From assembly GCF_000004075.3 (NCBI RefSeq), contig NC_026659.2, positions 21,718,272-21,782,271 on the forward strand: a DNA stretch of 64,000 bases, read 5' to 3'. Shown in pieces: positions 10,626 to 22,479 of this stretch (the first letter of the stretch is position 1; every line of letters begins with the position of its first letter). This stretch comes from Cucumis sativus. Its lineage: Eukaryota; Streptophyta; Magnoliopsida; Cucurbitales; Cucurbitaceae. Both the position numbers and the translations under genes were made by a program. A model generated the notes under the pieces. The model was given only the letters and a program-made list of their open reading frames with translations, was not told the DNA's origin and made no database searches.

Positions 10626-12657
10626 TTATTGTTATTTATTATTATTATTATTAGAATAATTGTCAAAAATATTTATAAATATAGCAAATCTTCAAAATTT
10701 ATGTGTGTCTATCAATATCTAGCAATGATATTTTGCTATCTTTGTAAATATTTTTGTTTATTTTGTTATATTTGAAAATAAATCTTATATGGTTCTTGTT
10801 CATGTTTTTATGTAGGTTTAAATCCTATTTAAGTCCATAAAAACTTTGAATTCTTATTTTATTTTGATCACCAAACTTTTGAGAACATTTGTTTTAGTCC
10901 TTCCATTTGAAAGAAGTATTTATAAAGGTTAAGTTAGATGAGACTGATGTATTTTAAGATGACTCAAGGAACTACATGGTTTTGCTAAGATGCTAAATAA
11001 GCTGATCAACTTTAGACTAAAAGTTCTATTGTTTTAATTTAATTTCTTGTTAACTGAGTTGAAATATCAATATCTAGCTCGTCTTCTCCTTTTGAAGCTA
11101 CTCTACCGTGGAGGTTGATTTTAAGGTGTACAAAGCAATGACGGTGACAATAATTGAACTGGTGTGAGAATTTTGTTGTCCATATCCACCCCTGCATACT
11201 AAATCTTAATAGAAAAATTGGATTGAAAAGAAGTGAGTTTCTCAATTAAACAGTTTAAAGCCTGAGGTAGCCGATGGACGGAGGCATATAATTGAATATA
11301 ATTGAACTGTGTAAACGAAAGTAAATTCCAAGAAAAGCTCTAGCTTGGACGTTGTTTCCCTTATCTTATAACTTAATCACGGGACGATTAGTTAATTATT
11401 ATGTCCATTAATATCTTAGTCATCTCACTTAAGAAGAAGCTAGTTGGAGTAGAAGCAGGAGTTCGTTTGGCACTCGTACTATTCTCCAAGCCCAATTTCT
11501 TCAACATATTTTTAGCATGTTTTTTTCTTTGAGATTATGAACATCCCATCACTAAAGCTGTTTTAACTTGAATTTCCAAGAAGAAAGATAACTCACCAAG
11601 CATGATCATCTCCAATTCGATACTTCATTAGATCATCATGAGACTTTTCTTAATTCAAAATTGAAATTCCTAATATATTGAAAGACCCAGACCCAATCTT
11701 AAGTGGGAGAAGGTGGTCTTTTTCATTGCCAATTCATTTCTAATATCCTTCATTATTGGAATTAATTAAATTGACAAAAAAAATATATTAAACGTTTATT
11801 TTAAAAAAGAAATTATTTGGCCTTTTCAAATGAAAATAGAAGAAAGGTTTGTTTATTGTGTGGGGTTTGTAGAAGATGAGTTTGAATTGTGGAGACACAT
11901 TCAAGGAGAATTGAGAGAAGTTTACTCATCCAAATCTTTTTTTTTTTACCAATATTTAAGCACTAGATATGAAATAGTAATATAACAAATTTGTTTTCTA
12001 ACTATGTTTGATTTCTTACTAAAATTTTTAGTAAAATAAAACTTTAGGGTGGCTCAACTAACCAGTCATTAAACAGTACAGCCCAATTAGACTAATTAAT
12101 TTGTATTTTTGAAATGATTCCAACAATTACGACCAAAGTATTACTATAATGTGAATATTACATGATTATTAGAAAACAAATGTCCATTAAAAAAACTTTT
12201 AAAGTTAGTATAAGCACAAAACCTTTTTTTTTTTAATTACGTTTAAAAAATACTTAAAATTTTAAAAAATAATTTAAAACTACTCTTGATGAAAACCATT
12301 TATCAACATTATATTGCTTCTCTCTTTCATCTCATTTTTTTTCACATTTGCTTCAATAATCCTTGCCCAATAATTATTACATGATTAATTTTTTTTGATT
12401 AAATTGCATGTATTCGTCTTCAGTCGTTAACTAATTTCTCTCTTCATTAGCTATAATACGAAACACAATGCTTAGCAAAATCAAAAGACATTTTATTCAT
12501 TAGCACACAATGAAAGAGATACAAGCAATTAACAAAGCTGAGCCCAAGTTGACGTTATGAACATAAATGCCAACTCTCGCACAAACACAATCAAATAAGT
12601 AAACTGAAAAGCACAAATACAACCAAACTTGAGAAAACAAGAAGTTTAATGATAGTT

Positions 12658-13443
12658 TCATGAAAGTAGATCGACGAAGAAAGAGGCGAGAATCATAGTA
12701 GGATCTCCAATAACGATACTAACAACAGTCTTGACGAGGAACTTTAAGATTCTCCAGAACTTGTTCTTCCCAAATCCGCCATCTCCATAACCTCCAACAA
12801 CTTGAACTTCTTTCAGTTTCTTCTTTAGAGCCAAAAATTCTTGTCCACCACGGCTACTAGTACTACTGCTTCCTCCACCACCATCAGTTCTGTTGTTGTT
12901 ATACCATGCTTCCAAAGCTATTTCAGTAACACAAGCGACATGAACATGGTACTTCCCGCTGTTGGACACGTAGGACCATCCATTATCGGTACCACCATCT
13001 TTGAGCCTCTTGCTATTGCACCACATGCACTTCCCTTTCACCTTCTTGTTGAGGTTAAACTTCATGTCTTCGATTTGGTAACTTCTTTCGAGGTTCCAGC
13101 AACATGGGTGGAGGTCCAAGTCATCCTCTTCGGAGTGAAAAACAAAGCCTTTGATGGTGTTTCTACAAGCATCGCATCTTATTTTGCACTCTGGATGGCA
13201 GGGTTCTGGTGGGTTTCTAAGAAACATGAACTTAGAACCAGGGAAGTAGTCATGGTAAACAGGGTCGGTTCCCGTGTAAGTGCAAGCTTGGTGGAAATCG
13301 AAGTCACAATTTTGGCATCGATATCGAGGGCCGAAGCCTTTTTGTTTGCAGCCATGGCAGGTGTATGGTCGTGCATAGTTTTGGGGCTCTAGTTCATGGT
13401 TTGGATGGGTTGGATGATTACGAAGAATAACATTCATTGCCAT
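12658..13443 (-). CDS. DC1 (Cys/His-rich C1) domain protein, gene 2
   Basis: 261-residue DC1-family zinc protein. Module 1 is at residues about 16-54 (HELEPQNY, CHGC, YRCQNC, DFHQAC). Module 2 is at 83-115 (CHPEC, CDAC, DLHPCC). The third half-module is at 139-171 (CMWC, YHVHVAC). A Gly/Ser linker at 188-200 precedes the hydrophobic tail (KFWRILKFLVKTVVSIVIG). Two positions that are Cys in the paralogues are Ser here: residue 104 in FHSEEDD and residue 162 in VSNSGKY. Zinc binding in modules 2 and 3 may be weakened. The frame extends upstream only to a TTG; the ATG at 13443 matches the N-terminal homology with gene 3 (ILRNHP). The TATA box lies 94 bp upstream. Most similar to gene 3. Single exon. 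Confidence 0.9.
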   Translation of the reverse strand: MAMNVILRNHPTHPNHELEPQNYARPYTCHGCKQKGFGPRYRCQNCDFDFHQACTYTGTDPVYHDYFPGSKFMFLRNPPEPCHPECKIRCDACRNTIKGFVFHSEEDDLDLHPCCWNLERSYQIEDMKFNLNKKVKGKCMWCNSKRLKDGGTDNGWSYVSNSGKYHVHVACVTEIALEAWYNNNRTDGGGGSSSTSSRGGQEFLALKKKLKEVQVVGGYGDGGFGKNKFWRILKFLVKTVVSIVIGDPTMILASFFVDLLS

Positions 13444-13536
13444 TTTGAACAAAATGAAATTACAGTCAAGTTTGATTTTGGGTTGTAGTTTAGGGCAAAT
13501 CAACAACTTGATATGTCATTATATTAATCTAGGGGG

Positions 13537-13549
13537 TATATATATATAG
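13537..13549 (-). promoter_or_regulatory. TATA box of DC1 gene 2
   Basis: tatatatatata on either strand, about 95 bp before the ATG of gene 2. Placed like the TATA elements of the other copies. Confidence 0.45.
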
Positions 13550-14499
13550 TAATACTCATCCCATGCAATTGGGTCAAGTTTGATGTATGTGTATGTATCT
13601 GTGTATGGTAGCATGTAGGTTTAATTTGTTTGGTAATCACCGCTAAATTTATTACTTTTTCATACCTTTTACAATGTTATTAAAGAACTAAATTAAGTTT
13701 GAAAATGAAAAAAATAGGGTTTTAAAACATGTTTTCTTTTATTCGAAAGTCTTTCGAAAAAATGTAAATCATTTATTGAAATTAAAAGTATATACACTAA
13801 ATTTTTTTAAAAAAAACAAAATATCAATTTGTTATTAAACCATTGATAATATATATATAATTGAAACTTGGTGAAATAGATGTTTTGTAGGTTTATTTTT
13901 ATTTTGTTTCAGTTTATTATTATTATTTTTTAATTTTTTGTTTTGCTTTCTTCAATTTTTATGCAATGATCACCAACAAATTCCTCTGTATTTCCATAAT
14001 CTTTCCTTTCAATACTCACTTCCCATTCCATTTGTTTCTTTGATTCTTTCATTCCTTTCATTCTTTTTCCTTTTTCTTTTTAGTTTCATTAGAGATTTTT
14101 AGTTATTTTCTCACAATTTTCGTAGAGTTTAAATTTTGAATTATCAAATAAATAATTTAATTTATGTAAACATAAAAAAATTGCCAATAAAGATGTGAAT
14201 TAGTTGAATTAAGAGGTGACATTTAAAATTGAGTAATAGTTGCAAAAATATTATATTTTCCGGTACATCGTTATGGATTGGATTAGTCTTTTTGGTGGGT
14301 ATTCTTAATTCTCTTATCTCTTGAACTTCTTCCTTCTTGATACAAAAATGAAACAACCCTCCCCTAATTCTTTTGAGTTGTGAGACACATTAAAATACAA
14401 TATAAGTTCTAAACATGCAAATAAAGAAAAAAATTTAGAAGGAGGGATCTCTTCCTTAAATATATAAATATAATATATTTTAAAGCATATAATAATACT

Positions 14500-14720
14500 T
14501 AGCTATTAAATTTAAATTAATTAAGTATTTAGCCTTTTTAGAAAAAATTTATATATATATAGCAATAATTGTCAAAATCTATCTATGATAAAAGTTTATC
14601 ATTCATAAATTATGTAGCAAATATTGATCTGTCACTAATAAACCATAAGATATCAGCGATAGAGGTTTAATAGACTTTGCTATATTTACCATTTTTTTAA
14701 AAATATTGCTACATGCTTAA
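14500..14720. mobile_element. Miniature element, family B copy
   Basis: The arms have the phrases tagctattaaatttaaatt, tatagcaataattg and tttgctatatttacc. The palindromic core is degenerate (gataaaagtttatcattc). Confidence 0.5.
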
Positions 14721-15059
14721 AAGGGAAATTTACATAAATAGAAGAAAGGTTGTGGGTTATCTATTTTGAGTTTGGTTTAAAATTTTGTAATGTACCGTAA
14801 ATAGTTTGTCAATTCTTTTATTTTTAAAAATTAAATTACTTATAAAATATAGTGAAATTCATCCAAATCTATCGAGTCTATTTAAACTTTTTACTATATC
14901 TTGTAAATAGTTTTTTTTTGTTACCCATACCAATTCACTCTAATTTTTGTCTCTAAAGAAAATTTTAAACAACATTAATAGTAATCTTTCTCAAATAATA
15001 ACAACAATAATAAAACTTAAACTTTAGTTTAATTATAATGAATAATTTTAGAATAAGTA

Positions 15060-15270
15060 TTAGGGGCATTTTTAAAAATAGCAAAATAAATTAAAATATT
15101 TACAAGCTATAGCAAAATTTTGGATTCTATCACGGATAGTCTTCTATCACTATAACATATCAATAACAGTCTTTTATCACTTTAACATATCAATGACTAT
15201 CAGTGATAGAATTTTCTATAAGTTGTAAATATTTTGTAGAATCTACTATTTTTAAAAAATTTCCTTAATT
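15060..15270. mobile_element. Miniature element, family A copy
   Basis: Left end taggggcatttttaaaaatag followed by caaaataaattaaaatattt. The right half is the near complement (ctatttttaaaaaatttcct). The core contains tatcacggatagtcttctat. Almost the same left arm occurs at 15725 and 25090. Confidence 0.6.
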
Positions 15271-15724
15271 ATTAAGTAGGAGAATTTTCAAAACTAGAAG
15301 AATCGACAAACTATTTACAGTCTACAGCAAAATTTTAATCCAAGCCCAAAATGGATAACCAAAATTTTAACCCAAGCTCAAAGTATTCATTTTTTTTGCT
15401 ATAGGATATAAATACTTTCCATTTTCTTCTATTTATGTAAATTTCACCTTTATATATATACTATAAACATTAAATAAACATACTTTGGTTTTTTTCGTAC
15501 CCCTATTATATATTTTGTTAATTTATATGTATTAAATTTTAGAAAAAATATTTTTAAAAATGTTTAACAAATTAAATATACCAAAATATATCAAAGACTA
15601 TTTGTGATAGACCAAGATAAACTATCTATCATGATACATATAGATACAAAAAGTTGGTTTATTGCGATTCATCATAGATAGATTGAGATATTTTTATATT
15701 TTGATTTATTGTACTATAGTTAAA

Positions 15725-15900
15725 AGTAAGGGATATTTTTAAAAGTAGCAAAATAAATTAAAATATTTACAAGCTATAACAAAATTTTAGATTCTAACCA
15801 GTAGTTTTCTATCACATTATAGCATATCAATAACTATCCGTAATAGAATTTGTTATAGTTTTTAATATTTTGTAAAATATACTATTTTTAAAAAAAATTC
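15725..15900. mobile_element. Miniature element, family A copy
   Basis: Starts taagggatatttttaaaagt, continues with the shared agcaaaataaattaaaat arm, and ends actatttttaaaaaaaattcc. It is shortened in the core. Confidence 0.55.
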
Positions 15901-17504
15901 CTAAAAATAATCGGACATTTTATTTCAATTAATTTCTAAAATTATATTTTATATTTTATATGTTTTCTTGATTATTTTATATTTTTTAAAATAAATATAA
16001 GTAGTTATCAAAATTACATAAATTTTTTTTCAAATATAACAAAATGAACAACAATATTTACAAATATAAAAAAAATGTCACTGTCTATCTTCTTATTTAA
16101 CAAGATACTAGAGAAAAAGAGATCAATAGGTGTGCACACCCATGTATCTCAACTACGCTAATATCTCTTTAGTGTCTTCATCATATACTCCTTAACTAAA
16201 AGCGCTTCGTTAATAAAAATATTCATGAGTAAAAAGAGCTAGAGAAAAGCTAAAAAAAAAGAAAATACAAATATAAGACTATATGAATGTATTGTCATGT
16301 ATAGAAATAAGTATCAAACGTATTTTTATTATATTTTTTTCTGAAAACAAAGTATGAAACAAAAAATGAAAAAAAAAAGTAGAACTTATGAATGTCTTAA
16401 GGTCCTATTTAATAAAAACAAAAAAAACGAAATAGTTAAGAATGTGTTTGAATAATAATTCATATGAAATTTATAATTAAACCATTGGAACTTCCCCTTG
16501 TTGTATGTTTCTATTCTCTTTTACCAAGTCATGTTCATCTCTTTTCTTTTTCTTTGTTATTCTACTTGTACGGCTGGTTATTATTTTGTCTTCACTGCTC
16601 ATCTTAATTTCTACCTCCATACATATATTTTAAAAAGTATTAAGATGCAGTTCGCAAGAATATGTAACTAAGATCTATTTTTAACCAAATTTTTATATAT
16701 TTAAAATTAATTTTCAAGCATACAAATAATTATTTAATTAAATAATCATAATAAAGATCTATTTCTATTTATTTTATTGTTAAATTCGGATATACCCATA
16801 GTTGGCATATCTATAGATGTAGAAGAAAATTCAAAACATATGTAATTGTTTTTGTTTTATTAACAATTTATTGACCGATAATATATGTTATCTTTTGTTA
16901 CAATATTTAAAATTTTAAAAATCTCACAAAGAGCTTACCAACCATATTTTACCCAAAAACTCAATTAAATAATCATTTTGGAAGTGATTGACCAACAATC
17001 TTATATCACCTAATTTAATTTCTTCAAAATTAATACAAAACCATTTTATATTTTTCTAAAATCAAATTTAGTTTAACTTAAACAAAATCATAAAGTGATT
17101 TTTGGCTAAAGATAAAAGTGATTTTGACAATCTCAAAATCACACACATCCCTACTTAGTGTATATATTGGTCAATCATATTCACAACATCATTTCAATAC
17201 TCATGGATCATTGTGAAATTATCCATTTAATTTTATAGGGATTCCTCGATGAAAATTTGTAGAGATCGATCTCTACAAAAAAAAAAATAGAACTTCTCAG
17301 TTATTTTTCAAAAAAAAATTCATTCATTGTCTAACAAATATTTAAATTTAGCCTTAACTAAATAAAAATTTGAAACAGTGAAGTATCACATGATCAATTT
17401 CAATATATATATTTTTGAAATACAAACTCATTAAAACTTCATAATAAAAACAATAATATATATTTTTGTATGCGTAGAAGTATAGTTAAAATAGGTTAAC
17501 TTTC

Positions 17505-18202
17505 ACGAAAAGAACAAACAGATAAAATATTTATAGTTCGTGTTACAATTGAAAAAGCGTATGGAATTTATCATTTTATAAAAAAATTCAGGTTTGTACT
17601 TTGTATATCATTCTCTTTCTTCTCTTGTGCAATTTTTTAAATATTTTCATTTGCTCTCTCTTTTCATATTCTTTCTTTTACGATTTTTCTTTTCCATCTC
17701 ATCGTCTTTTCTCTTCTTCGGTAATTTTTTTCTTTTTTTTTCCACCATCTTTTTCTTTCTTTGGTATTTTTTAAATATTTTTTTCAAACTGTTATTTGGC
17801 TCAAGATCGTGTGCCAAATATAAAAAATCATGAAAAAAAATCATTCAGATATTAGATTGCTAAATGATCGTATTTCAAATTTAAACAATTGTGTGCCAAA
17901 TGTAAACGATTGTGTGTCAAATCTAAATAATTGCGTACCAAAAAATCTTGAAAAAAAACCCATTTAGATTTGACTACCCAAATATAAACGATCGTCAAAT
18001 ATATCTAAACAACCGTTTTCCAAAAATATTAGTATGGTGGATGCCAATTAATCAAGAGGTATTTTTGAATTTTCTTATTGTGGACTTGTGGGAGGGGCAG
18101 TTTTGAAATTTCTTATCGTGGACATGTGGGTTTTTTTCGTTTTGAAAATTATTTCATACTTTGTAAATATTTGATGGTTTTGTTCTCTTTTTCAAAGATT
18201 CC
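17505..18202. mobile_element. Non-autonomous element, family C copy 1
   Basis: The left end gaacaaacagataaaatattt and the right end aaatatttgatggttttgttc are inverted partners about 700 bp apart. The interior holds a pyrimidine-rich stretch (17600-17790), then degenerate repeats of the type aaacgatcgtgtgccaaat (17800-18010). A related element lies in the opposite orientation at 19255-19765. No coding frame is credible. Confidence 0.5.
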
Positions 18203-19254
18203 CTTAAAATATTTAAATTTTTTAATAATTTTTAAAAGTTTAAATTTAAAATTTACCAGGAAGCTTTTAAATATTAAAACATCTATATCTTAAAAATGTA
18301 TTAAAGTATAAGAAAAAGAGTATGATGAAAGTTAATAAATGACTAATTGGTGTAGGAAATAAATAATTTCTGCTTGGGCAGTAATTAAATCTATTTCAGA
18401 AAATGTTTTTTTCTTTTTTAAATACTAAAAAAAAGACAAAGTTTACACTTTAGGTAGGTGAAAAATAAGTTCCAGAATAATTGTGGAAACCTTCGTGATC
18501 CATCTTTTTGACTAAAAAAACCATTATTCAAACTGAAATTCTGCCTTTAATTCTTCTTTCTAACTATCCAAACTCCAACTTTAATCAAACCAAACCCAAC
18601 TTAATGACCAATTTGAGTGCTTTTAAATGAATCAACGGCGTTCCACACTCGTATCATTAATGATTAAGTGGTACAACGTTCAACGTGTTATCAAAACAAT
18701 ACATTAATAATTAGATGCATAGGACGATGTTGATATCTTGATCGATTTTTTGAAGACTCAAGGTGGATAGTATTGTATTAGTTCAACCCATTGCATCATA
18801 AATGAACTTTCTGCTATGCATACTCTTGCATTCAAATGCTTAGGAATTCCAAAGAAATTTCTGAACATACATTGGGATCATAGGCTGTCCATTGCCCACA
18901 TTCTTTAATTTAATTTGAGAAGTGCTTGTAACTACGTTTCACTTGTGTTTGTGGGGTTAGGTTGGTTTAGGTGTTGATTCAAATCTTTTCTTTATTTTGT
19001 CCCTCAAGCTATGTGAAGATAAAAAGTAAAAGTATGTGTTTAAAATTAGAGTAGATATCGTTATTTGAAAATACTCCTCAATAATAAACTATTAAAATAT
19101 TTACTTAATTTATGTTTACAATAAAATTTATTAAATGTGTTCAAACTAGTTGCTTACATAGATATATTAATTAACCCACTTAAAATATTTTAAATATATC
19201 TGATTAGTAAAATTCCATTTTTTTTATAACAATTATATATTTTGGGATTTGAAA
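18203..19254. other. Intergenic, nothing recognised
   Basis: AT-rich sequence between the two family C elements. The part at 18480-19010 is somewhat less AT-rich, but no coding, RNA or repeat structure could be supported. Confidence 0.4.
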
Positions 19255-19765
19255 ATATAACAAATCGACAAAATATTTACATGATATAAAATAATTTTAA
19301 AAATAGAAAAAACTCACCAATAGAAATACAAATGTGTCATGATTAATAAGTATCCAGCGCAATATATTTGGAATATCATTGTTTAGATTTGGAACCAAAT
19401 TTAAACTATTTTTTTTTGTGTACGATCGTTTATATTTGAAAAACGATCGAGACGGTCGTATAGATTTAACCGTGTAAATTTGACTACCCAAATCTAGAAG
19501 ATTCTTTTGTTTAGATTTGGTTATCTAATATCTCAACTATTTTTTGTTTGAAAAAATAGATATTTTATATTTCACATTAAATCTTGAATCAAATAACAGT
19601 TTGAAAAAAAAACAAAAAAAATTATGGAACGAAAAAAATTTGTAGAAGAAAGAGGATAAAAAGGAAAGGCAAACCTAAAATATTTTTTAAAAGTTGAGTT
19701 TTATTAGCTTTTTCATTTTGTTACGTAAATATTTTACCGTTTTGTTATATCTATAAAAATTAATC
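19255..19765. mobile_element. Non-autonomous element, family C copy 2 (inverted)
   Basis: The left end aacaaatcgacaaaatattt and the right end taaatattttaccgttttgtt are inverted partners. The interior is the reverse complement of parts of 17505-18202, including caaataacagtttgaaaaaa (complement near 17785) and the cgatcgttta motifs. Confidence 0.5.
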
Positions 19766-20199
19766 GTATATTTTTTTTATATGCTCATTATTTATTGGGA
19801 CAGATTTTAATTTGATTTTCCATATCATCTCTACTTAAAAATATTTTTCTTTTATTTCTTATTCACTTTTTATTAAATATATTATTTTTCCAATTTTTCT
19901 TACATTAATTTATGTACGTTATTCATTAAAATACATGTAATTATTTTTTTATTTAATTAAATTGATACAAATAAAATTTGTAATTAATAATTTAAACTAC
20001 GAATTAACTATTATTAAATAACTGATTGTAATAAAAAAAATTGATACAAATCATGTATATATTTAATTTATTTTTATTGATAAAAATTACCAAAATTAAT
20101 GTTACAAAGAATACTATTGTTTTTTAAAATAGCAATTAATTAATTTTTAAAGTATTATAAATATTAAGATAAAATATAGATGCATATTTTATTAAGTGT

Positions 20200-20500
20200 G
20201 CTTAGTTACGATAGTCACATGTCAACCAAATATCTTAGTGGTCATGTAATGTCACATCATGCCTGTTAAATTGCCCATAAATAGTGACATTTTGTGTAAT
20301 TGTTAGAGACACACATTCGAAACAATTCCATAAAAATTTGAGAAGTGGAAATTTATGAGATTTCTTAATTTTCTTAATTTCTTATTTCGTTAACTATTTC
20401 ATTTATTTTCTTTATTTATATTATATAGTATATTTTATTATTTTATTATTTTAATATTATATTTTCTTAATTTTCGTATTCCGATTGTGTCCCATTTTCA
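20200..20500 (+). repeat. 5' LTR of the copia element (approximate start)
   Basis: A stretch ending in ttttca just before the primer-binding site matches 25019-25311 (tttatgagatttcttaattt, tatttattttctttatttat and the ccattttca terminus). A TATA-like ataaata is near 20276. The left boundary is uncertain; 20200 is chosen from a tg dinucleotide upstream of the TATA. Confidence 0.6.
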
Positions 20501-20749
20501 TAACTGGTTATCAGCATGTAGCTCTGGCTACCTTCTTCACTAAAGGTAGGTTCTAACGAATATATCGATTTTTTCCTACTTGTTATAATAAATATTATTT
20601 TGTATATTTAATATATATTAAATTTCTAATATAATTATAATATTTTATGATAGTATTACCATGACAAATTTTACGATATTAGAATTTACGGCTATTCATA
20701 ATAACAGTAGCAATTAATTGTCATGGATTCTTGATGTTGAATGCATCTA

Positions 20750-21660
20750 GACGCCATGAATCTCGAAAATACAATTAAAGATGAAAATGCAATAACCAGT
20801 CAAGAGAAAGCGAAAGCCATAATTTTCTTTCGTCATCACATTCATGAGGATTTAAAGTCATAATATTTAAGAGTGAAAGATCCTCATATGTTGTGAAATA
20901 AATTGAAAGAAAGATATGATTATTTAAAATTAGTTCATTTTCCTCAAACTCGTTATGATTGGATACATTTGAGGCTACAAGATTTTAAATCAGTAAGTAA
21001 TTACAATTCTGAATTATTCAGAACCAGTTCAACATTGTTGTTATGTAGAGAGAACATTATTGATATAGATATGTTGGAAAATACATTTTCTACCTTTCAT
21101 ATCTCGAATATGCTCTTGCAGCAACAATATCGAGAGATGTTTTACAAAATATTCTGAACTCATTTCATGTCTTCTTGTTGTCGAACAAAATAACTAATTG
21201 TTGATAAAAATCATGAATTCTGACCAACTGGAAAAACATCATTCCCTGAAGTGAATGTTGTGAATTTTAATCGTGGACGAGGTCGTGATCGTGGTCATAG
21301 TTGAGGAAGAGGAAGAAAATGTTTTCTTGTTGCTGAACAAAATAACGAATTGTTGATAAAAAACATGAATTCCGATCAACTGGAAAAACACCATTCCCTG
21401 AAGAAGCGAATGTTGTGACTTTTCGTCGATGAGTTCGTGATCGTGGTCATAGTCAAGGAAGAGGAAGAAATATTTATTATTGTTGTGGTGGTCGTTCTTA
21501 TAATCCAAATTTCAAAAGAACCACACAGAATGAAGATCCTAAAGGAAAAGCTCCACAAAAATCAAAAAGTGATAAAGAAATATGCTACCGATGTGGACTG
21601 ACTAGACATTGTTCACGTGTTTGTCGTACATCGAAACACTTAGTTGACCTATATCAAGCT
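20750..21660 (+). pseudogene. Copia gag with zinc knuckle (broken)
   Basis: Shows UBN2-type gag phrases (KLKERYDYLKLVHFPQ, HLRLQDFKSVSNYNSE) and a CCHC knuckle at 21583-21624 (CYRCGLTRHCSRVC, spacing 2-4-4). Several stops interrupt the frame. A direct duplication of about 150 bp (21171-21320 and 21321-21472) lies between the gag core and the knuckle. Confidence 0.8.
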
Positions 21661-21984
21661 TCTCTAGAGAAGAAAAAATGGGAAAATGTAAAAGCCAATT
21701 GTGCCTATATCAAGATAATGATACATTCAATCCATCCAACATAAATAATTTAGATGTGACAGATTTCTTTGAAACTCCTGAAGAGAAAATCGACATAATT
21801 GGTGAAACAGCAAATGTTTCTTTTGACTTTGAAAATATCTAGAATAATATTGTTGTTTTGTTATCTTTCTTCATATTTTTTTTTATTAATATACAAGTCT
21901 ATTTTACTTATTGTAATTATTTTTTAAAATGAAGAAATATAAATCATTTTCATATGTTCGATGATTCAGAAATGAAAAAATAAG

Positions 21985-22080
21985 ATCTATGTCTAGTAGA
22001 CAGTGCAACCACACATACAATACTTACAAATAAAAAATATTTTTCCAAACGGACAATGTTGGAAGCAAAAGTCAATAATA
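21985..22080 (+). pseudogene. Copia aspartic protease fragment
   Basis: VDSATTHTI followed by NKKYFSK matches the copia protease active segment, in which the usual copia DSGA/DSAT motif is kept. Frames close shortly after on both sides. Confidence 0.65.
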
Positions 22081-22479
22081 TCATGTTCCGCGAACCTGAT
22101 TAAAAAGATTGGAAAAACAAATATTATTTTACCTAGATGAACAAAATTTACAATCGATAAAACATTGTTTTTTCTAGTCCATCAAAGAAAAATCTATTGA
22201 ATTTTACATAGATACGTTGATTATCATATTGAAACTGATAGAAAGAATGAAATAGAATATCTTTATATTATATCTATTGTCTCAAATGAAAAACGTATAT
22301 TAAAAAGATTGCATGCTTTATTTTTTGGATTATATTATACTCATATAAGAGTAATTGAAGCATATGCGACAATGAACCTAAAATTCATAAATCCAAACAT
22401 ATTTGTAATTTGGCATATAATTGATTGGATCATCCAAAATCCATAATGATGAGAATAATTATTGAAAAACCTGAAAATT

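Larger units (their letters stand above)
9002..12657. other. AT-rich intergenic with miniature elements
   Basis: No gene is supported. It holds miniature-element copies at about 9465-9650, 10395-10625 and 10660-10790, two SINE-like stretches at 10085-10345, and a (tta)n microsatellite near 10622-10650. About 10800-12650 shows nothing beyond AT-rich unique sequence. Confidence 0.5.
13560..17504. other. AT-rich intergenic rich in miniature elements
   Basis: No gene is supported. It holds family B at about 14500-14720, family A at 15060-15270 and 15725-15900, and looser relatives at 14740-14930, 15290-15460 and 15540-15720. The sequence from 15905 to 17500 is AT-rich with poly-A runs and no recognisable structure. 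Confidence 0.5.

Noticed and set aside
12841..13392. 183-codon frame on the plus strand
   Set aside because: It is the opposite strand of DC1 gene 2; similar shadow frames occur opposite genes 3, 4 and 5 (27985-28623, 44047-44379, 47935-48261). They have no family features of their own.
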